Assembly (NCBI GenBank): GCA_964036275.1
Contig: CAXIWQ010000010.1
Span: forward strand, 1 to 64,000
Length of the DNA stretch: 64,000 bases
Direction of reading: 5' to 3'
Origin: Litoditis marina
Lineage: Eukaryota > Nematoda > Chromadorea > Rhabditida > Rhabditidae
The notes below the pieces were generated by a model that was given only the letters and a program-made list of their open reading frames with translations, was not told where the DNA came from and ran no database searches. Position 1 is the first letter of the stretch, and each line of letters begins with the position of its first letter. Made by a program: the position numbers and the translations under genes. Positions 47,401 through 59,135 of this stretch are shown piece after piece.

Positions 47401-48284
47401 GGGCAGCAAAATGGTTCGGAGAGAACAGCGTTCCGTATCCTACGAGAAAACAGATTTTGTTCACTCATTCTGCCCTAGTAGGGCAGAAAAGTGGTTTTGC
47501 TCGAGTGTGGATCGGATGTCAATGAGACTTTTCTGTTCTGGAAAAACAGTTGGCTGATCTGAGCAGAACAAACGATTCTGCCCTAGTAGGGCAGAAACTG
47601 GTGTGAACAGAACCTCGTTCCGTTTCCTATGAAAACAAAGAGTTTGTTCACTCATTCTGCCCTAGTAGGGCAGAAAAGTGGTTTTGCTCGAGTGTGGATC
47701 GGATGTCAATGAGACTTTCCTGTTCTGGAAAAACAGTTAGCAAACTATTCTGCCCTAGTAGGGCAGCAAAATGGTTCGGAGAGAACAACGTTCCGTATCC
47801 TACGAGGAAACAGATTTTGTTCACTCATTCTGCCCTAGTAGGGCAGAAAAGTGGTTTTGCTCGAGTGTGGATCGGAGGTCGATGAGACTTTCCTGTTCTG
47901 GAAAAACAGTTAGCAAACTATTCTGCCCTAGTAGGGCAGCAAAATGGTTCGGAGAGAACAACGTTCCGTATCCTACGAGGAAACAGATTTTGTTCACTCA
48001 TTCTGGCCTATTAGGACAGAAAAATGGTTTTGCTAGAGTGTGGATCGGATGTCGATGATACTTTAATGTTCTGGAAAAACAGTTAGCTGATCTGAGCAGA
48101 ACAAACTATTCTGCCCTAGTAGGGCAGAAAAGTGGTTTTGCTCGAGTGTGGATCGGATGTCGATGATACTTTCCTGTTCTGGAAAAACAGTTAGCAAACT
48201 ATTCTGCCCTAGTAGGGCAGCAAAATGGTTCGGAGAGAACAACGTTCTGTATCCTACGAGGAAACAGATTTTGTTCACTCATTC
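41401..48284 (-). repeat. Higher-order repeat, 6,884-bp period, copy 1
   Basis: The longest clear period in the window. 41401-46626 recurs at 48285-53510. Marks carried by both include an extra A near 41657 and 48541, TGGTTATCG near 43803 and 50687, CTGCCATAGTAGG near 44145, 45434 and 45892, GTGCGGATCGG near 43982 and GTGCGGGTCGG near 45283. The rest of the period is a patchwork: 46627-47657 matches 40370-41400 and 47658-48284 matches 39182-39808. Confidence 0.92.
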
Positions 48285-51200
48285 TGCCCTAGTAGGGCAG
48301 AAAAGTGGTTTTGCTCGAGTGTGGATCGGATGTCAATGAGACTTTCCTGTTCTGGAAAAACAGTTAGCTGATCTGAGCAGAACAAACGATTCTGCCCTAG
48401 TAGGGCAGAAACTGGTGTGAACAAAACCTCGTTTCGTTTCCTATGAAAACAAAGAGTTTGTTCACTCATTCTGCCCTAGTAGGGCAGAAAAGTGGTTTTG
48501 CTCGAGTGTGGATCGGATGTCAATGAGACTTTCCTGTTCTGGAAAAAACAGTTAGCTGATCTGAGCAGAACAAACGATTCTGCCCTAGTAGGGCAGAAAC
48601 TGGTGTGAACAGAACCTCGTTTCGTTTCCTATGAAAACAAAGAGTTTGTTCACTCATTCTGCCCTAGTAGGGCAGAAAAGTGGTTTTGCTCGAGTGTGGA
48701 TCGGATGTCAATGAGACTTTCCTGTTCTGGAAAAACAGTTAGCTGATCTGAGCAGAACAAACGATTCTGCCCTAGTAGGGCAGAAACTGGTGTGAACAGA
48801 ACCTCGTTTCGTTTCCTATGAAAACAAAGAGTTTGTTCACTCATTCTGCCCTAGTAGGGCAGAAAAGTGGTTTTGCTCGAGTGTGGATCGGATGTCAATG
48901 AGACTTTCCTGTTCTGGAAAAACAATTAGCTGATCTGAGCAGAACAAACGATTCTGCCCTAGTAGGGCAGAAACTGGTGTGAACAGAACCTCGTTCCGTT
49001 TCCTATGAAAACAAAGAGTTTGTTCACTCATTCTGGCCTAGTAGGACAGAAAAGTGGTTTTGCTCGAGTGTGGATCGGATGTCGATGATACTTTCCTGTT
49101 CTGGAAAAACAGTTAGCTGATCTGAGCAGAACAAACTAATCTGCCCTAGTAGGGCAGAAAAGTGGTTTTGCTTAAGTGTGGATTGGATGTCGATTAGACT
49201 TTCTTGTTCTGGAAAAACAGTTAGCTGATTTGAGCAGAACAAACTATTCTGCCCTAGTAGGGCAGCAAAATGGTTCGGAGAGAACAACGTTCCGTATCCT
49301 ACGAGAAAACAGATTTTGTTCACTCATTCTGCCCTAGTAGGGCAGAAAAGTGGTTTTGCTCGAGTGTGGATCGGATGTCAATGAGACTTTCCTGTTCTGG
49401 AAAAACAGTTAGCTGATCTGAGCAGAACAAACGATTCCGCCCTAGTAGGGCAGCAAAATGGTTCGAAGAAAACAACGTTCCGTATCCTACGAGGAAACAG
49501 ATTTTGTTCACTCATTCTGCCCTAGTAGGGCAGAAAAGTGGTTTTGCTCGAGTGTGGATCGGATGTCGATGAGACTTTCCTGTTCTGGAAAAACAGTTAG
49601 CAAACTATTCTGCCCTAGTAGGGCAGCAAAATGGTTCGGAGAGAACAGCGTTCCGTATCCTACGAGAAAACAGATTTTGTTCACTCATTCTGCCCTAGTA
49701 GGGCAGAAAAGTGGTTTTGCTCGAGTGTGGATCGGATGTCAATGAGACTTTCCTGTTCTGGAAAAACAGTTAGCTGATCTGAGCAGAACAAACGATTCTG
49801 CCCTAGTAGGGCAGAAAAGTGGTTTTGCTCGAGTGTGGATCGGATGTCGATGAGACTTTCCTGTTCTGGAAAAACAGTTAGCAAACTATTCTGCCCTAGT
49901 AGGGCAGCAAAATGGTTCGGAGAGAACAACGTTCTGTATCCTACGAGGAAACAGATTTTGTTCACTCATTCTGCCCTAGTAGGGCAGAAAAGTGGTTTTG
50001 CTCGAGTGTGGATCGGATGTCAATGAGACTTTCCTGTTCTGGAAAAACAGTTAGCTGATCTGAGCAGAACAAACGATTCTGCCCTAGTAGGGCAGAAACT
50101 GGTGTGAACAGAACCTCGTTTCGTTTCCTATGAAAACAAAGAGTTTGTTCACTCATTCTGCCCTAGTAGGGCAGAAAAGTGGTTTTGCTCGAGTGTGGAT
50201 CGGATGTCAATGAGACTTTCCTGTTCTGGAAAAACAGTTAGCTAATCTGAGCAGAACAAACGATTCTGCCCTAGTAGGGCAGCAAAATGGTTCGGAGAGA
50301 ACAACGTTCCGTATCCTACAAGGAAACAGATTTTGTTCACTCATTCTGCCCTAGTAGGGCAGAAAAGTGGTTTTGCTCGAGTGTGGATCGGATGTCAATG
50401 AGACTTTCCTGTTCTGGAAAAACAGTTAGCTGATCTGAGCAGAACAAACGATTCTGCCCTAGTAGGGCAGCAAAATGGTTCGGAGAGAACAACGTTCCGT
50501 ATCCTACGAGGAAACAGATTTTGTTCACTCATTCTGGCCTAGTAGGACAGAAAAGTGGTTTTGCTCGAGTGTGGATCGGATGTCGATGATACTTTCCTGT
50601 TCTGGAAAAACAGTTAGCTGATCTGAGCAGAACAAACTAATCTGCCCTAGTAGGGCAGAAAAGTGGTTTTGCTTAAGTGTGGATTGGTTATCGATTAGAC
50701 TTTCTTGTTCTGGAAAAACAGTTAGCTGATCTGAGCAGAACAAACTATTCTGCCCTAGTAGGGCAGCAAAATGGTTCGGAGAGAACAACGTTCCGTATCC
50801 TACGAGGAAACAGATTTTGTTCACTCATTCTGCCCTAGTAGGGCAGAAAAGTGGTTTTGCTCGAGTGCGGATCGGATGTCAATGAGACTTTCCTGTTCTG
50901 GAAAAACAGTTATCTGATCTGAGCAGAACAAACGATTCTGCCCTAGTAGGGCAGCAAAATGGTTCGAAGAGAACAACGTTCCGTATCCTACGAGGAAACA
51001 GATTTTGTTCACTCATTCTGCCATAGTAGGGCAGAAAAGTGGTGTGAACAGAACCTCGTTCCGTTTCCTATGAAAACAAAGATTTTGTTTACTCATTCTG
51101 CCCTAGTAGGGCAGAAAAGTGGTTTTGCTCGAGTGTGGATCGGATGTCAATGAGACTTTCCTGTTCTGGAAAAACAGTTAGCTGATCTGAGCAGAACAAA

Positions 51201-53510
51201 CGATTCTGCCCTAGTAGGGCAGCAAAATGGTTCGAAGAAAACAACGTTCCGTATCCTACGAGGAAACAGATTTTGTTCACTCATTCTGCCCTAGTAGGGC
51301 AGAAAAGTGGTTTTGCTCGAGTGTGGATCGGATGTCGATGAGACTTTCCTGTTCTGGAAAAACAGTTAGCAAACTATTCTGCCCTAGTAGGGCAGCAAAA
51401 TGGTTCGGAGAGAACAGCGTTCCGTATCCTACGAGAAAACAGATTTTGTTCACTCATTCTGCCCTAGTAGGGCAGAAAAGTGGTTTTGCTCGAGTGTGGA
51501 TCGGATGTCAATGAGACTTTCCTGTTCTGGAAAAACAGTTAGCTGATCTGAGCAGAACAAACGATTCTGCCCTAGTAGGGCAGAAACCGGTGTGAACAGA
51601 ACCTCGTTCCGTTTCCTATGAAAACAAAGAGTTTGCTCACTCATTCTGCCCTAGTAGGGCAGAAAAGTGGTTTTGCTCGAGTGTGGATCGGATGTCAATA
51701 AGACTTTCCTGTTCTGGAAAAACAGTTAGCTGATCTGAGCAGAGCAAACGATTCTGCCCTAGTAGGGCGGCAAAATGGTTCGGAGAGAACAACGTTCCTT
51801 ATCCTACGAGGAAACAGATTTTGTTCACTCATTCTGGCCTAGTAGGACAGAAAAGTGGTTTTGCTCGAGTGTGGATTGGATGTCGATGATACTTTCCTGT
51901 TCTGGAAAAACAGTTAGCTGATCTGAGCAGAACAAACTACTCTGCCCTAGTAGGGCAGAAAAGTGGTTTTGCTTAAGTGTGGATTGGTTATCGATTAGAC
52001 TTTCTTGTTCTGGAAAAACAGTTAGCTGATCTGAGCAGAACAAACTATTCTGCCCTAGTAGGGCAGCAAAATGGTTCGGAGAGAACAACGTTCCGTATCC
52101 TACGAGGAAACAGATTTTGTTCACTCATTCTGCCCTAGTAGGGCAGAAAAGTGGTTTTGCTCGAGTGCGGGTCGGATGTCAATGAGACTTTCCTGTTCTG
52201 GAAAAACAGTTATCTGATCTGAGCAGAACAAACGATTCTGCCCTAGTAGGGCAGCAAAATGGTTCGAAGAGAACAACGTTCCGTATCCTACGAGGAAACA
52301 GATTTTGTTCACTCATTCTGCCATAGTAGGGCAGAAAAGTGGTGTGAACAGAACCTCGTTCCGTTTTCTATGAAAACAAAGAGTTTGTTCACTCATTCTG
52401 CCCTAGTAGGGCAGAAAAGTGGTTTTGCTCGAGTGTGGATCGGATGTCAATGAGACTGTCCTGTTCTGGAAAAACAGTTAGCTGATCTGAGCAGAACAAA
52501 CGATTCTGCCCTAGTAGGGCAGCAAAATGGTTCGGAGAGAACAACGTTCCGTATCCTACGAGGAAACAGATTTTGTTCACTCATTCTGCCCTAGTAGGGC
52601 AGAAAAGTGGTTTTGCTCGAGTGCGGATCGGATGTCAATGAGACTTTCCTGTTCTGGAAAAACAGTTAGCTGATCTGAGCAGAACAAACGATTCTGCCCT
52701 AGTAGGGCAGCAAAATGGTTCGAAGAGAACAACGTTCCGTATCCTACGAGGAAACAGATTTTGTTCACTCATTCTGCCATAGTAGGGCAGAAAAGTGGTG
52801 TGAACAGAACCTCGTTCCGTTTCCTATAAAAACAAAGATTTTGTTCACTCATTCTGGCCCAGTAGGGCAGAAAAGTGGTTTTGCTCGAGTGTGGATCGGA
52901 TGTCGATTAGACTTTCCTGTTCTGGAAAAACACTTAGCTGATCTGAGCAGAACAAACTATTCTGCCCTAGTAGGGCAGCAAAATGGTTTGGAGAGAACAA
53001 CGTTCCGTATCCTACGAGGAAACTGATTTTGTTCACTCATTCTGGCCTAGTAGGACAGAAAAATGGTTTTGCTCGAGTGTGGATCGGATGTCGATGATAC
53101 TTTCCTGTTCTGGAAAAACAGTTAGCTGATCTGAGCAGAACAAACTATTCTGCCCTAGTAGGGCAGAAAAGTGGTTTTGCTCGAGTGTGGATCGGATGTC
53201 GATGAGACTTTCCTGTTCTGGAAAAACAGTAAGCACACTATTCTGCCCTAGTAGGGCAGCAAAATGGTTCGGAGAGAACAACGTTCCGTATCCTACGAGG
53301 AAACAGATTTTGTTCACTCATTCTGCCCTAGTAGGGCAGAAAAGTGGTTTTGCTCGAGTGTGGATCGGATGTCAATGAGACTTTCCTGTTCTGGAAAAAC
53401 AGTTAGCTGATCTGAGCAGAACAAACGATTTTGCCCTAGTAGGGCAGAAACTGGTGTGAACAGAACCTCGTTCCGTTTCCTATGAAAACAAAGAGTTTGT
53501 TCACTCATTC
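48285..53510 (-). repeat. Higher-order repeat, 6,884-bp period, copy 2 (partial)
   Basis: Follows 41401-46626 with few visible differences. One is GCTAATCTGAGC near 50232, where copy 1 has GCTGATCTGAGC. GTTCATTCATTC near 41954 in copy 1 reads GTTCACTCATTC here. After 53510 it departs from copy 1, continuing with a 188-bp A+B instead of the AACTAATCTGCC unit. Confidence 0.92.
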
Positions 53511-54537
53511 TGCCCTAGTAAGGCAAAAAAGTGGTTTTGCTCGAGTGTGGATCGGATGTCAATGAGACTTTCCTGTTCTGGAAAAACAGTTAGCTGATCT
53601 GAGCAGAACAAACGATTCTGCCCTAGTAGGGCAGCAAAATGGTTCGGAGAGAACAACGTTCCGTATCCTACGAGGAAACAGATTTTGTTCACTCATTCTG
53701 GCCTAGTAGGACAGAAAAGTGGTTTTGCTCGAGTGTGGATCGGATGTCGATGATACTTTCCTGTTCTGGAAAAACAGTTAGCTGATCTGAGCAGAACAAA
53801 CTATTCTGCCCTAGTAGGGCAAGCAAAATGGTTTGGAGAGAACAACGTTCCGTATCCTACGAGGAAACCGATTTTGTTCACTCATTCTGGCCTAGTAGGA
53901 CAGAAAAATGGTTTTGCTCGAGTGTGGATCGGATGTCGATGATACTTTCCTGTTCTGGAAAAAAGGTTAGCTGATCTGAGCAGAACAAACTATTCTGCCT
54001 TAGTAGGGCAGCAAAATGGTTCGGAGAGAACAACGTTCCGTATCCTACGAGGAAACAGATTTTGTTCACTCATTCTGCCCTAGTAGGGCAGAAAAGTGGT
54101 TTTGCTCGAGTGTGGATCGGATGTCAATGAGACTTTCCTGTTCTGGAAAAACAGTTAGCTGATCTGAGCAGAACAAACGATTCTGCCCTAGTAGGGCAGA
54201 AACTGGTGTGAACAGAACCTCGTTCCGTTTTCTATGAAAACAAAGAGTTTGTTCACTCATTCTGCCCTAGTAGGGCAGAAAAGTGGTTTTGCTCGAGTGT
54301 GGATCGAATGTCAATGAGACTTTCCTGTTCTGGAAAAACAGTTAGCTGATCTGAGCAGAACAAACGATTCTGCCCTAGTAGGGCAGCAAAATGGTTCGGA
54401 GAGAACAACGTTCCGTATCCTACGAGGAAACAGATTTTGTTCACTCATTCTGGCCTAGTAGGACAGAAAAGTGGTTTTGCTCGAGTGTGGATCGGATGTC
54501 GATGATACTTTCCTATTCTGGAAAAACAGTTAGCTGA
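53130..54537 (-). repeat. 1,408-bp tandem duplication, copy 1
   Basis: Boundaries are approximate because flanks are also repeats. Marks carried by both copies are GTAAGCACAC (53230, 54638), CCTAGTAAGGCAAAAAAG (near 53515, 54923), GGGCAAGCAAAATGG with one extra A (near 53818, 55226), AAAAAAGGTTAGC (near 53960, 55368) and CCTATTCTGG (near 54512, 55920). Confidence 0.9.
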
Positions 54538-55945
54538 TCTGAGCAGAACAAACTATTCTGCCCTAGTAGGGCAGAAAAGTGGTTTTGCTCGAGTGTGGAT
54601 CGGATGTCGATGAGACTTTCCTGTTCTGGAAAAACAGTAAGCACACTATTCTGCCCTAGTAGGGCAGCAAAATGGTTCGGAGAGAACAACGTTCCGTATC
54701 CTACGAGGAAACAGATTTTGTTCACTCATTCTGCCCTAGTAGGGCAGAAAAGTGGTTTTGCTCGAGTGTGGATCGGATGTCAATGAGACTTTCCTGTTCT
54801 GGAAAAACAGTTAGCTGATCTGAGCAGAACAAACGATTTTGCCCTAGTAGGGCAGAAACTGGTGTGAACAGAACCTCGTTCCGTTTCCTATGAAAACAAA
54901 GAGTTTGTTCACTCATTCTGCCCTAGTAAGGCAAAAAAGTGGTTTTGCTCGAGTGTGGATCGGATGTCAATGAGACTTTCCTGTTCTGGAAAAACAGTTA
55001 GCTGATCTGAGCAGAACAAACGATTCTGCCCTAGTAGGGCAGCAAAATGGTTCGGAGAGAACAACGTTCCGTATCCTACGAGGAAACAGATTTTGTTCAC
55101 TCATTCTGGCCTAGTAGGACAGAAAAGTGGTTTTGCTCGAGTGTGGATCGGATGTCGATGATACTTTCCTGTTCTGGAAAAACAGTTAGCTGATCTGAGC
55201 AGAACAAACTATTCTGCCCTAGTAGGGCAAGCAAAATGGTTTGGAGAGAACAACGTTCCGTATCCTACGAGGAAACCGATTTTGTTCACTCATTCTGGCC
55301 TAGTAGGACAGAAAAATGGTTTTGCTCGAGTGTGGATCGGATGTCGATGATACTTTCCTGTTCTGGAAAAAAGGTTAGCTGATCTGAGCAGAACAAACTA
55401 TTCTGCCTTAGTAGGGCAGCAAAATGGTTCGGAGAGAACAACGTTCCGTATCCTACGAGGAAACAGATTTTGTTCACTCATTCTGCCCTAGTAGGGCAGA
55501 AAAGTGGTTTTGCTCGAGTGTGGATCGGATGTCAATGAGACTTTCCTGTTCTGGAAAAACAGTTAGCTGATCTGAGCAGAACAAACGATTCTGCCCTAGT
55601 AGGGCAGAAACTGGTGTGAACAGAACCTCGTTCCGTTTTCTATGAAAACAAAGAGTTTGTTCACTCATTCTGCCCTAGTAGGGCAGAAAAGTGGTTTTGC
55701 TCGAGTGTGGATCGAATGTCAATGAGACTTTCCTGTTCTGGAAAAACAGTTAGCTGATCTGAGCAGAACAAACGATTCTGCCCTAGTAGGGCAGCAAAAT
55801 GGTTCGGAGAGAACAACGTTCCGTATCCTACGAGGAAACAGATTTTGTTCACTCATTCTGGCCTAGTAGGACAGAAAAGTGGTTTTGCTCGAGTGTGGAT
55901 CGGATGTCGATGATACTTTCCTATTCTGGAAAAACAGTTAGCTGA
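54538..55945 (-). repeat. 1,408-bp tandem duplication, copy 2
   Basis: Same order and same private marks as 53130-54537, which points to a young direct duplication. After it, the sequence passes into the A+B+B and A+B+B+B units of the next domain. Confidence 0.9.
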
Positions 55946-56154
55946 TCTGAGCAGAACAAACTATTCTGCCCTAGTAGGGCAGAAAAGTGGTTTTGCTTAA
56001 GTGTGGATTGGATGTCGATTAGACTTTCTTGTTCTGGAAAAACAGTTAGCTGATCTGAGCAGAACAAACTATTCTGCCCTAGTAGGGCAGCAAAATGGTT
56101 TGGAGAGAACAACGTTCCGTATCCTACGAGGAAACCGATTTTGTTCACTCATTC

Positions 56155-56558
56155 TGGCCTAGTAGGACAGAAAAATGGTTTTGCTCGAGTGTGGATCGGA
56201 TGTCGATGATACTTTCCTGTTCTGGAAAAACAGTTAGCTGATCTGAGCAGAACAAACTATTCTGCCCTAGTAGGGCGGAAAAGTGGTTTTGCTCGAGTGT
56301 GGATCGGATGTCGATGAGACTTTCCTGTTCTGGAAAAACAGTTAGCTGATCTGAGCAGAACAAACTATTCTGCCCTAGTAGGGCAGAAAAGTGGTTTTGC
56401 TTAAGTGTGGATTGGATGTCGATTAGACTTTCTTGTTCTGGAAAAACAGTTAGCTGATCTGAGCAGAACAAACTATTCTGCCCTAGTAGGGCAGCAAAAT
56501 GGTTTGGAGAGAACAACGTTCCGTATCCTACGAGGAAACCGATTTTGTTCACTCATTC
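56155..56558 (-). repeat. 404-bp unit A+B+B+B, second copy
   Basis: Same module order as 37452-37855 at an offset of 18,703 bp. The similarity runs on into 56559-56861, which carries the same rare GATATTTTCC variant as 37856-38158. The terminal B differs from the first copy (AGTATCATCGAC with the variant palindrome). Confidence 0.9.
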
Positions 56559-59082
56559 TGGCCTAGTAGGACAGAAAAATGGTTTTGCTCGAGTGTGGAT
56601 CGGATGTCGATGATATTTTCCTGTTCTGGAAAAACAGTTAGCTGATCTGAGCAGAACAAACTATTCTGCCCTAGTAGGGCGGAAAAGTGGTTTTGCTCGA
56701 GTGTGGATCGGATGTCGATGAGACTTTCCTGTTCTGGAAAAACAGTTAGCTGATCTGAGCAGAACAAACGATTCTGCCCTAGTAGGGCAGAAACTGGTGT
56801 GAACAGAACCTCGTTCCGTTTTCTATGAAAACAAAGAGTTTGTTCACTCATTCTGCCCTAGTAGGGCAGAAAAGTGGTTTTGCTCGAGTGTGGATCGAAT
56901 GTCAATGAGACTTTCCTGTTCTGGAAAAACAGTTAGCTGATCTGAGCAGAACAAACGATTCTGCCCTAGTAGGGCAGAAACTGGTGTGAACAGAACCTCG
57001 TTCCGTTTTCTATGAAAACAAAGAGTTTGTTCACTCATTCTGCCTTAGTAGGGCAGAAAAGTGGTTTTGCTCGAGTGTGGATCGAATGTCAATGAGACTT
57101 TCCTGTTCTGGAAAAACAGTTAGCTGATCTGAGCAGAACAAGTGATTCTGCCCTAGTAGGGCAGCAAAATGGTTCGGAGAGAACAACGTTCCGTATCCTA
57201 CGAGGAAACAGATTTTGTTCACTCATTCTGGCCTAGTAGGACAGAAAAGTGGTTTTGCTCGAGTGTGGATCGGATGTCGATGATACTTTCCTGTTCTGGA
57301 AAAACAGTTAGCTGATCTGAGCAGAACAAACTATTCTGCCCTAGTAGGGCAGAAAAGTGGTTTTGCTTAAGTGTGGATTGGATGTCGATTAGACTTTCTT
57401 GTTCTGGAAAAACAGTTAGCTGATCTGAGCAGAACAAACTATTCTGCCCTAGTAGGGCAGCAAAATGGTTTGGAGAGAACAACGTTCCGTATCCTACGAG
57501 GAAACCGATTTTGTTCACTCATTCTGGCCTAGTAGGACAGAAAAATGGTTTTGCTCGAGTGTGGATCGGATGTCAATGAGACTTTCCTGTTCTGGAAAAA
57601 CAGTTAGCTGATCTGAGCAGAGCAAACGATTCTGCCCTAGTAGGGCAGAAACTGGTGTGAACAGAACCTCGTTCCGTTTTCTATGAAAACAAAGAGTTTG
57701 TTCACTCATTCTGCCCTAGTAGGGCATAAAAGTGGTTTTGCTCGAGTGTGGATCGAATGTCAATGAGACTTTCCTGTTCTGGAAAAACAGTTAGCTGATC
57801 TGAGCAGAACAAACGATTCTGCCCTAGTAGGGCAGCAAAATGGTTCGGAGAGAACAACGTTCCGTATCCTACGAGGAAACAGATTTTGTTCACTCATTCT
57901 GGCCTAGTAGGACAGAAAAGTGGTTTTGCTCGAGTGTGGATCGGATGTCGATGATACTTTCCTGTTCTGGAAAAACAGTTAGCTGATCTGAGCAGAACAA
58001 ACTATTCTGCCCTAGTAGGGCAGAAAAGTGGTTTTGCTTAAGTGTGGATTGGATGTCGATTAGACTTTCTTGTTCTGGAAAAACAGTTAGCTGATCTGAG
58101 CAGAACAAACTATTCTGCCCTAGTAGGGCAGCAAAATGGTTTGGAGAGAACAACGTTCCGTATCCTACGAGGAAACCGATTTTGTTCACTCATTCTGGCC
58201 TAGTAGGACAGAAAAATGGTTTTGCTCGAGTGTGGATCGGATGTCGATGATACTTTCCTGTTCTGGAAAAACAGTTAGCTGATCTGAGCAGAACAAACTA
58301 TTCTGCCCTAGTAGGGCGGAAAAGTGGTTTTGCTCGAGTGTGGATCGGATGTCGATGAGACTTTCCTGTTCTGGAAAAACAGTTAACAAACTAGTCTGCC
58401 TTAGTAGGGCAGCAAAATGGTTCGGAGAGAACAACGTTCCGTATCCTACGAGGAAACAGATTTTGTTCACTCATTCTGCCCTAGTAGGGCAGAAAAGTGG
58501 TTTTGCTCGAGTGTGGATCGGATGTCAATGAGACTTTCCTGTTCTGGAAAAACAGTTAGCTGATCTGAGCAGAACAAACGATTCTGCCCTAGTAGGGCAG
58601 AACCTGGTGTGAACAGAACCTCGTTCCGTTTTCTATGAAAACAAAGAGTTTGTTCACTCATTCTGCCCTAGTAGGGCAGAAAAATGGTTTTGCTCGAGTG
58701 TGGATCGAATGTCAATGAGACTTTCCTGTTCTGGAAAAACAGTTAGCTGATCTGAGCAGAACAAGTGATTCTGCCCTAGTAGGGCAGCAAAATGGTTCGG
58801 AGAGAACAACGTTCCGTATCCTACGAGGAAACAGATTTTGTTCACTCATTCTGGCCTAGTAGGACAGAAAAGTGGTTTTGCTCGAGTGTGGATCGGATGT
58901 CGATGATACTTTCCTGTTCTGGAAAAACAGTTAGCTGATCTGAGCAGAACAAACTATTCTGCCCTAGTAGGGCAGAAAAGTGGTTTTGCTTAAGTGTGGA
59001 TTGGATGTCGATTAGACTTTCTTGTTCTGGAAAAACAGTTAGCTGATCTGAGCAGAACAAACTATTCTGCCCTAGTAGGGCA

Positions 59083-59135
59083 GGAGAGAACAACGTTCCG
59101 TATCCTACGAGGAAACCGATTTTGTTCACTCATTC
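59083..59135 (-). repeat. A module with 12-base deletion
   Basis: On the + strand the text runs GGGCAGGAGAGAACAACG where other units have GGGCAGCAAAATGGTTTGGAGAG. The lost bases are the part of A next to the boundary palindrome; the palindrome itself is intact. The unit is the A of a 296-bp A+B+B series. Confidence 0.85.
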
